Shown here: positions 58,188 to 64,000 of the stretch, piece after piece
Layout of the letters: each line of letters starts with the position of its first letter
How positions within the stretch are numbered: position 1 is the first letter of the stretch
Assembly (NCBI RefSeq): GCF_001559595.1
Contig: NZ_LNTY01000006.1
Coordinates: 682,001-746,000, forward strand
Reading direction: 5' to 3'
DNA length: 64,000 nt
Source: Enterovibrio coralii
GTDB lineage: Bacteria; Pseudomonadota; Gammaproteobacteria; Enterobacterales; Vibrionaceae
The notes under the pieces: generated by a model
Database searches by the model: none
What the model was told of the DNA's origin: nothing
Seen by the model: only the letters and a program-made list of their open reading frames with translations
Translations under genes and position numbers: made by a program

Positions 58188-59324
58188 ATGAGTTTTCTAC
58201 GTTGTTTTGCAGCAGCAACTGCCCTGTTTGCATTTTCCGCTTCTGCCGAAGTAGGTGTAACGGACAGCACCATTACCTTTGGCATGAGCAATGCCCTTAC
58301 GGGACCCGCATCAGGCCTAGGTAACGGCGTAAAAGAAGGGACACTCGCCTACTTTGAAAAGATAAATAAAAAAGGCGGTGTGAACGGTCGAAAAATAAAA
58401 GTGATCTCACTTGATGATGGGTATGAGCCTCATCGCGCTGCCAAAAATGCCAAACGACTCATTTACACTGACAAAGTGTTCGCGCTGGTGAGCTTTGTTG
58501 GTACCCCAACGTCAAAAGCTGTTGTCCCTGAAGTAAAACGCGCAAACATCCCTTATATTGGCCCTTTCACGGGCGCAGAGTTTCTTAGAAACCCTGGCGA
58601 CAAAAACATCTTTAACATTCGCGCCAGCTACTTTGACGAAACCGAAAAGCTGGTTGACCACTTCGTCAACGACCTTGGCTATACAAAGATTGCCATTTTC
58701 ATTCAGGATGATGGCTACGGCGCAGCAGGCAAGGCGGGCGTGAAACGTGCGCTCAAAAAACACGGGCTAAACATTCATGCTGAAGGCCGTTACAAACGCA
58801 ATACGCTGAAAGTGGAACAAGGCCTAAACACCATCAAATACCGTGAACCTGAAGCTGTCATTATGGTCGGTGCTTATCAGGCGTGTGGTGCTTTCATCAA
58901 ATTGGCACACCAACAAAACTTCAAACCTAAATTCGCCAACATTTCTTTCGTGGGTACCAAAAAGCTGATTGCTGAACTTGGCTCATTTGGCGATGGCAGC
59001 TACATCTCTCAAGTCATGCCGAACCCAGACGGAAGCGACCTTAGACTCATTTCTGACTTCAAGAAGGATCTGAAAAGCTTTGGTGTGAAAGACCCGTATT
59101 ACACCCAACTGGAAGGCTACCTAAATGCTAAAGTCATTGTCGAAGCGTTGAAGCGTTCCGGCGAAAACCTCACCAGAGAACGCTTCGTTCGCTCAATGGA
59201 AGGGCTTAAAAACAAAGACTTTGGTGGGTTGCAGGTCAACTTTGGCCGCTCAGATCGTCAAGGCTTAGATGACGTCTACCTAACCAAAATCGAAAATGGC
59301 AAAGCGGTTCCTTTGCAAGAATAA
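58188..59324 (+). CDS. Periplasmic ligand-binding protein, branched-chain amino acid (LivK) type
   Basis: A 378-residue protein starting at ATG 58188 (AAAGG upstream), with signal peptide MSFLRCFAAATALFAFSASA and a type 1 periplasmic-binding fold: TITFGMSNALTGPASGLGNG, GGVNGRKIKVISLDDGYEPH, ALVSFVGTPTSKAVVPEVKR and IAIFIQDDGYGAAGKAGVKR. No permease or ATPase gene is nearby, so it may serve a distant transporter or feed a sensor. The ligand is unknown. Confidence 0.9.
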   Translation: MSFLRCFAAATALFAFSASAEVGVTDSTITFGMSNALTGPASGLGNGVKEGTLAYFEKINKKGGVNGRKIKVISLDDGYEPHRAAKNAKRLIYTDKVFALVSFVGTPTSKAVVPEVKRANIPYIGPFTGAEFLRNPGDKNIFNIRASYFDETEKLVDHFVNDLGYTKIAIFIQDDGYGAAGKAGVKRALKKHGLNIHAEGRYKRNTLKVEQGLNTIKYREPEAVIMVGAYQACGAFIKLAHQQNFKPKFANISFVGTKKLIAELGSFGDGSYISQVMPNPDGSDLRLISDFKKDLKSFGVKDPYYTQLEGYLNAKVIVEALKRSGENLTRERFVRSMEGLKNKDFGGLQVNFGRSDRQGLDDVYLTKIENGKAVPLQE

Positions 59325-59346
59325 CCACACCTATTCACTCTGACTA

Positions 59347-59373
59347 AGAGGTGCTCAAACGCGCCTCTTTTTT
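59347..59373 (+). terminator. Terminator after the periplasmic binding protein gene
   Basis: AGAGGTGC/GCGCCTCT stem (one mismatch-type pair) followed by TTTTTT, 22 bases after the stop. Confidence 0.8.
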
Positions 59374-59464
59374 ATTGCGAAAAGACATTCAAAATAATGG
59401 CCTTTCATTGAACTTAATGTCCTCTGGCTCCGTAGCAAGAACGACATCAAAAGAGGAAATGGCA

Positions 59465-59770
59465 ATGAAAATGGCACTCAGTAAGCTAGAAAAATTCTTC
59501 CATATCAACAAACTGGTCTTTCACTCCTTAGACCTATGCCTTTATCAAGCCTCTGTTGTTGTCGGCGAAGATGAGTATCTGGTTTGCGATGATAAAGAGA
59601 ACCTCATTCGTGCCCATTCTCTCATCGACATCCAACGTTTGTGCCGAAAGATTAAAGCTGACCAGCAAGTGCTCAGACACGAAAGTGCCTACGATGAAAT
59701 GGTTGGCGCGCCTAGCAAAGGAGAAGGCAACGCTCTAGAAGTACCTATTAGAGACAATGGATATTATTGA
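59465..59770 (+). CDS. DUF6482 family protein
   Basis: A 101-residue cytoplasmic protein starting MKMALSKLEKFFHINKLVFH, with YQASVVVGEDEYLVCDDKEN and HESAYDEMVGAP, a pattern I associate with DUF6482. AGAGGA at proper distance selects the ATG at 59465 over longer frames. Function unknown. Confidence 0.7.
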   Translation: MKMALSKLEKFFHINKLVFHSLDLCLYQASVVVGEDEYLVCDDKENLIRAHSLIDIQRLCRKIKADQQVLRHESAYDEMVGAPSKGEGNALEVPIRDNGYY

Positions 59771-59914
59771 CCCTTTCGAAAGCGTCTATTCTCTGCTCAT
59801 GTGCATCAACTTACGACCTAAACCCACAGCTCCTAGTGTTTGCATTTCTTCTGTTGCAGTGGCAGGCAAAGTAAATAACACTGAAGAAATAGAGACGTAA
59901 ACCAAAGGTGGATC

Positions 59915-60076
59915 ATGACGCTGATTTTTACTGTTCTTATCTTTCTCGGTTTCATGCTGATGCTAGCTATCGGCATCATATTCTCTCGCAAGTCGATAAA
60001 AAGCAGCTGTTGCGGAGCCGCTGACCTTGCCAAGGACAAGGCTTCATGCGACAAGGTGACAAAACAAACCGAGTAA
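59915..60076 (+). CDS. Small NqrM-like (DUF539) membrane peptide
   Basis: A 53-residue protein, MTLIFTVLIFLGFMLMLAIG, then IIFSRKSIKSSCCGAADLAK and DKASCDKVTKQTE. One membrane helix followed by R-K-x-I-x-S-S-C is the NqrM pattern; NqrM helps iron delivery to the sodium-pumping NADH:quinone reductase. Here the cysteines are at 32, 33 and 45, and the usual C-G-G-L and last cysteine are missing, so it is a divergent paralogue. AAAGGTGGATC precedes the ATG. No nqr genes are nearby. Confidence 0.75.
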   Translation: MTLIFTVLIFLGFMLMLAIGIIFSRKSIKSSCCGAADLAKDKASCDKVTKQTE

Positions 60077-60150
60077 TGTTTTGAAGCGACGGTTGTCACA
60101 CTCCAAACGCACCATCGCTCCTGTATTTGTTTGTCCGACAAACAAGCACG

Positions 60151-60573
60151 CTAGTCTTTATACTGAAGTTCTTTCATTTCCATCAGTGCTTTAACATCTG
60201 CACAGTACTCGGCTGTTGGCCTTATCAGCAAACGAGGAATGCCTATCGGTTCGCCCGTTTCCAGGCAATAACCGTATGTATCTAAGCGAATTCTTTCCAA
60301 AGAGAGCTTAATTTTTGGAAGAAGCTTTTGCTCTCTCTCCACGATGCGAAGTGCTAGCGCTGATTGTTCTTCTGACGTCGCACGATCGTTAGGGTCACTA
60401 AAGTCCATCGGACTTACCATTTGGTCTTTCGCCGCTTGAATACGAGCAAGTGTCGCGTCATGAAGATCAATCAGCCTTTGTTTGAAAAACGCCAATTGGG
60501 CTTCATTCATGTAGTTCGACTCTGGCTCTTTCAGGATTTCTTCTTCCGTCATCAGTTTCTCTTCATTGTCCAT
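60151..60573 (-). CDS. DksA/TraR-family regulator lacking two zinc cysteines (DksA2-like)
   Basis: A 140-residue RNA-polymerase-binding protein. The coiled-coil tip D-P-N-D-R-A (residues 60-65) keeps the D-x-x-D-x-A motif needed for DksA action. In the C-terminal finger the pattern Y-G-Y-C-L-E-T (Cys103, Thr106) and Y-C-A-D-V (Cys124, Val127) has lost the second and fourth zinc cysteines, as in the zinc-independent DksA2 of pseudomonads. By analogy it may act when zinc is scarce or sense oxidation of its two cysteines. No zinc-uptake gene is adjacent. Confidence 0.88.
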   Translation of the reverse strand: MDNEEKLMTEEEILKEPESNYMNEAQLAFFKQRLIDLHDATLARIQAAKDQMVSPMDFSDPNDRATSEEQSALALRIVEREQKLLPKIKLSLERIRLDTYGYCLETGEPIGIPRLLIRPTAEYCADVKALMEMKELQYKD

Positions 60574-60789
60574 AGCGTTTTCTATTTCGTGTTTGTTTGG
60601 AAATTTAGCGAGCCGTCATAAGCACTAGGCTTAGGCTCTAGGCTTTCACCAAGACACTGAAATGTTATAACATAACATTTTTGGTGTTTTTGCAAATTTT
60701 GACCAAGGTTGGTTACCTCGATGAGAAGCAAATCGCGCTAGCCATGTCGTCTTATGAAATTGAAACTACATTGTTGTCCATGAATAAGG

Positions 60790-61809
60790 TCACTGACTTT
60801 TGATGAAACGAACAACGTCAGAAAATATTTGTTTATGAAGCACCTCTCTGCTTGTCTCTTTTCCGTCGGTACAGATGATTCCATCTCCCGGCACTTCTTC
60901 GTTAAGCCGTTCAACCGCGCCGGGCTTACAAAGCTGCATAAAACTGAAATGCGTCGCGGCTTCATACACTTTGTATCGTCGGTTCTGTAACGCTAGGTGC
61001 TCTGCGATATAGCCCGACTCTTGCGCCTGAGGAAGGTCTCCAATATCGATACCCGCTGCGAGAACCAACACGGGCTTTTCGATTGCATTCAAACTGGAGA
61101 TGGAAAAGCTTCTGGCCATGCCTAAATCTAAGCTCACCGCCCTTTTCACTCGACTGTCGAAAACCTTGCTACTTAAAGGTTCGTTCGGCTGTTTTGCTGT
61201 TAAGCCCAACTCATCTGATAAACCACAAACCCTTGGGTTTGGATAACGTAAGCACTCAGCTTTGAATGTTGCTCGATTAAACTGCGCCCCCACCAATTGA
61301 AGGACGCTCCAGCCGCCCAATGAATGTCCGATTGCCGACACCTCGGAATCATCAAGTGCATCTCGCCAATCACTCTCCTCCAACATATAGGTAATAACGC
61401 GACTTAAATCGCTTGGACGCTGCCACCATTGCGCCGCTTTTTCCTCTGCCGTATCAAACGTTGTCGTGCCGGGATGATCGGGTGCAGCAACCACGTAGCC
61501 CAGTCGAGCGAATTCATGCGCTAACCAATTTAGGTTTCTCCAGCTTCCTCGATAACCGTGTGACAACACAATGAGTGGCGAGCGAGATGTCAACACCGGT
61601 GCATTCTTCACCACGTCAGTGCCCACAAACACAATGTTTTCTCCGATTCGGGTCAACGGCATTTTCTGTTTCGTGGGGTACCAAATAGACACAGACAAGG
61701 GTCGTTCAGCGACGTCTCTCAGTACAATTTGTTCAAACCCAATAGACTGTCCGATGGCAGTATTGATACTGAAAAACACAAAGATAAAGACGGCGATTAG
61801 CTGTTTCAT
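60790..61809 (-). CDS. Secreted alpha/beta hydrolase, dienelactone/PAF-acetylhydrolase-like
   Basis: A 339-residue exported hydrolase: signal peptide MKQLIAVFIFVFFSINTAIG, then LSVSIWYPTKQKMPLTR, LIVLSHGYRGSWRNLNWLAH, VVAAPDHPGTTTFDT and the nucleophile elbow SAIGHSLGGWSVLQL. A late histidine is in YEAATHFSFMQLC. Four cysteines in the mature part may form disulfides, in keeping with a periplasmic place. By family an esterase or lipase-like enzyme; substrate unknown. Confidence 0.88.
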   Translation of the reverse strand: MKQLIAVFIFVFFSINTAIGQSIGFEQIVLRDVAERPLSVSIWYPTKQKMPLTRIGENIVFVGTDVVKNAPVLTSRSPLIVLSHGYRGSWRNLNWLAHEFARLGYVVAAPDHPGTTTFDTAEEKAAQWWQRPSDLSRVITYMLEESDWRDALDDSEVSAIGHSLGGWSVLQLVGAQFNRATFKAECLRYPNPRVCGLSDELGLTAKQPNEPLSSKVFDSRVKRAVSLDLGMARSFSISSLNAIEKPVLVLAAGIDIGDLPQAQESGYIAEHLALQNRRYKVYEAATHFSFMQLCKPGAVERLNEEVPGDGIICTDGKETSREVLHKQIFSDVVRFIKSQ

Positions 61810-61971
61810 GGTAACTCCCTTTCTTAACTAAGATAGAGAAGACCATCTCGCAACCCCTTTAACGACGCGACCTAAAACAGGATCGAGGACGTATCAAAAC
61901 GTGTTTTAGCAAGCGAACGTATCTCGAAGGAAACAAGAATTAACGAATTTGACGAGGTGGAAGTAGAAATG

Positions 61972-61997
61972 AAAACAGCCGCATATGCGGCTGTTTT
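61972..61997 (-). terminator. Terminator after the large minus-strand gene
   Basis: AAAACAGCCGCA/TGCGGCTGTTTTT is a perfect stem flanked by A/T runs, about 20 bases after the stop at 62019. It could act in both directions. Confidence 0.88.
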
Positions 61998-62018
61998 TCG
62001 TTCGCGTAGTAAGCGCAA

Positions 62019-64000
62019 TTAGTCTTTGTAAATCGCACTTAGCGGGATATCAACCAACACACTTTCTACTTCACCCGTGCGAGAGAAAATCTCCGAACAA
62101 ATGGTTTCAGGCAGGCGATTACCCTCTATAACAACAACTTCTCCGGATGCCATTCTCACTCCAATTTGAGCGTGATTATCAGGCTGCAATCGGTAAACAA
62201 ACAACGTTTGGCAATAAGTGAACGCCAATGTGTCGGCTTTCAAGGTTACCGTTTCGCGCTCTCCATCTTGTCGGAAATAGGTAAAGCTTGAAGCTTCACG
62301 ACAGAACTCATTGCGCTTCAGCAGAGATGGTTGAATTGCAATCGTGCCGTCTTCCACCAAAATGCCCAGCTCGCCAAATCGTGTGATGATTTCCTCTTTC
62401 ACCTGTCCTGTCATACCCGGTTGCTGTGCACCAGCATGTTTTGGCGTGTGCGAGTATGGGTCGACAGGAAATGCACCGTATTCCAAAGGCGTTTTGTTAA
62501 ACCCAATCCCGTCACGCACACGGTAATAGTACTGCGCAAGTTGCTTGGTTTCTGCACTGTCAGGGTTTTGCGCTCGGCTTTCAAAATAGACTTCTTGCAC
62601 CGCCAGCAACAGCTTAGACACCATATGCCAATAGATACACCCCAAGCCTTCGTAACCAAACATGGTGCCTGAGCGCCCGGTGAACTCTCTGTGGTTGAAC
62701 ACAGCTTCGTAAAGAGCCAGCGTATCCTCGAAGTGATAATCGAGAATGTGCGGGTAGTCATCTCGCACCTGAGCAAGCGCCGCTTTCAAATAACCTGCAT
62801 TTTCGAAGTTTGGGTTAAAGTGAAAATCACCTTCGCCATCGACAAATATCACGCGACGATCGCCGTTCCTGCTCATTTCGAGCAACAAATCATTTTGCTT
62901 TGCTGACTCGGTGGGAATTCGGTTTTTATTCATGAAGCCCGGCAGTTCACGGTCGGGATACAACATGAATGACTTTTGGTCTTCGCGGAACATTTGACTC
63001 GCGAACAAGTTATCCAGCAAAGATACGGATTGTGCGGGCGTCAATGCACCAGAGCTTAACGCAGCAACCTGCCCTTCTAGCATTGGGTAAAGTTCCAGAG
63101 AGCTCAAACTCTCAGCGTTGTACTTCACCACGTTATACGCATTGAACAGTCCGTCTTCGCGCAAGTTGCTCATCGTGCTTTCATGCAGCAAAGTCAAACT
63201 GGTGCTTAGCAGACCTTCAATTTCGTGACGGTCGATATGTGTCTTGCCCGAGAAACCTTGCTGATGATAAACCTGATGGCGATAACGGCTGGCAACCTCG
63301 ACCAACTCGGTCAGTAGCTTGTGTTTTGTCTGACGCGTGATGGTTTTCTTTTTCACATCGAGCAGTGCGCGATTCAATATATCCAACGTCTCGCGCAGCC
63401 ATTCCACCACTTCAGCAGACAGCCTGATCTTGTCCGGTGCGGTCGCAAAAAGCGTCTGCAACTGAGCAACGTAACGACGCATGTAATAGAGCGTCACCAT
63501 TGAAAGACCATTTCCCACAATCGCGTTATTGGCATCATTCCACTCAGGGCGTTGGGTGTTGAGCCAAATACCACCGTCGACCACCCAATTGCTCAGTTTT
63601 GACAGCAAAGGCACCAATAGCTTCTCTGACAGGTTGACCAGATACACTTCATTATCTGAATCCAACAGCAATTTACCGTCACTGCCCATTAGCTCGGTCA
63701 GTTTCTCCGTGCGCGCTTGCAACTCGGTATCAAACGTCACGGTGTCTTTCGGGTTTTCAAACAACACCTGAGAGTCCCCAATGCGGTAAGGGACGTTGGC
63801 ATAGCTGAAGAACTCGCGCGTCAGGCTGATGTTTAGCTGCCCAGGAGAGAACTTTTCTGACCACTCAAGGAATTTGAGCAAATAGATAATTTGATGATCG
63901 CCCCAGTAACCAATGTTGCTCCACGGATCTTCGGGATCGAGCACTTCCCAGTCGATGCCGTCTTTGGTGATGCGATAAGGGTTATAGCCATCAATCGTCG
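62019..64000 (-). CDS. Large protein resembling (alpha/alpha)6-barrel carbohydrate enzymes (partial, 5' end outside window)
   Basis: The frame is open from the window edge to 62019, at least 660 residues. Near its visible start it reads YNPYRITKDGIDWEVLDPED, then DPWSNIGYWGDHQIIYLLKF. A later D-G-G-I-W-L-N-T-Q-R-P-E-W-N-D-A-N-N-A and GNGLSMVTLYYMRRYVAQL recall glycosidase/phosphorylase-type barrels such as debranching or cellobiose-phosphorylase relatives. Near the end come MFGYEGLGCIYWHMVSKLLL and GMTGQVKEEIITRFGELGI. I cannot name the family or substrate. No membrane segment is visible in the part shown. Confidence 0.75.
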   Translation of the reverse strand, partial: TIDGYNPYRITKDGIDWEVLDPEDPWSNIGYWGDHQIIYLLKFLEWSEKFSPGQLNISLTREFFSYANVPYRIGDSQVLFENPKDTVTFDTELQARTEKLTELMGSDGKLLLDSDNEVYLVNLSEKLLVPLLSKLSNWVVDGGIWLNTQRPEWNDANNAIVGNGLSMVTLYYMRRYVAQLQTLFATAPDKIRLSAEVVEWLRETLDILNRALLDVKKKTITRQTKHKLLTELVEVASRYRHQVYHQQGFSGKTHIDRHEIEGLLSTSLTLLHESTMSNLREDGLFNAYNVVKYNAESLSSLELYPMLEGQVAALSSGALTPAQSVSLLDNLFASQMFREDQKSFMLYPDRELPGFMNKNRIPTESAKQNDLLLEMSRNGDRRVIFVDGEGDFHFNPNFENAGYLKAALAQVRDDYPHILDYHFEDTLALYEAVFNHREFTGRSGTMFGYEGLGCIYWHMVSKLLLAVQEVYFESRAQNPDSAETKQLAQYYYRVRDGIGFNKTPLEYGAFPVDPYSHTPKHAGAQQPGMTGQVKEEIITRFGELGILVEDGTIAIQPSLLKRNEFCREASSFTYFRQDGERETVTLKADTLAFTYCQTLFVYRLQPDNHAQIGVRMASGEVVVIEGNRLPETICSEIFSRTGEVESVLVDIPLSAIYKD

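Noticed and set aside
59833..60141. 102-codon minus-strand frame
   Set aside because: It is antisense to the NqrM-like gene, which has a good ribosome binding site and a recognisable sequence.

Overview
The window looks like chromosomal DNA of a marine gammaproteobacterium, most likely Vibrionaceae (Grimontia/Enterovibrio/Photobacterium-like). The clues are an FMN-riboswitch ribB, a TrmY-type pseudouridine methyltransferase, an NqrM-like peptide, a Bcr/CflA transporter, Cache-type chemoreceptors and a moderate GC content. The genus assignment is inference; no rRNA or tRNA gene was seen. There are no insertion sequences, prophage genes or CRISPR arrays.

Layout. 1-6 kb: a partial DUF2127 membrane protein, the FMN riboswitch with ribB, a BCCT transporter, a DEAD-box RNA helicase and a small secreted protein. 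6-13.3 kb: a LysR regulator, a Bcr/CflA-type MFS transporter, and a TolC/HlyD/ABC-2/ABC-2 export operon with no ATPase gene. 13.3-19.5 kb: an SDR and a luciferase-like oxidoreductase divergent from a LysR gene, a DUF1330 gene, then a LruC-domain secreted protein with a lipoprotein.

19.5-31 kb is the most distinctive region: a catabolic module for the organosulfonate 2,3-dihydroxypropane-1-sulfonate (DHPS, sulfopropanediol). A LacI-family regulator is divergent from a small membrane protein, a TRAP transporter (DctP/Q/M), HpsN (DHPS 3-dehydrogenase), an SDR and a zinc alcohol dehydrogenase (probable DHPS 2-dehydrogenases), SuyAB (sulfolactate sulfo-lyase), a ComC-like sulfolactate dehydrogenase and a YeiH-family probable sulfite exporter. 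Together they would import DHPS, interconvert its enantiomers, oxidise it to (R)-sulfolactate, split that to pyruvate plus sulfite, and export the sulfite. Two perfect 7-bp-arm palindromes lie in the divergent promoter region, and long hairpins separate dctP/dctQ and dctM/hpsN.

31-37.5 kb: an HscC-type Hsp70, a TrmY-like methyltransferase and a minus-strand set with a J-domain protein and a DUF1266 protein, resembling the E. coli hscC-djlC-ybeU locus. 37.8-50.9 kb: a poly-HAMP chemoreceptor, YdcF-like and UbiB-like proteins, YjdM, a second chemoreceptor, a patatin-like phospholipase, agmatinase, an alpha/beta hydrolase, a DUF523 protein and a LacI regulator. 50.9-55.3 kb: envelope proteins including an OmpA-like protein with a duplicated N-terminal domain. 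55.5-64 kb: PepT, a membrane-bound AraC regulator, an orphan periplasmic binding protein, DUF6482, an NqrM-like peptide, a DksA variant lacking two zinc cysteines, a secreted hydrolase and a large partial carbohydrate-enzyme-like protein.

Twelve reading-frame breaks in ten otherwise intact genes can each be repaired by adding one base to a homopolymer run. The likeliest cause is sequencing or assembly deletions rather than gene decay. Those genes are listed over their full span with the break noted.
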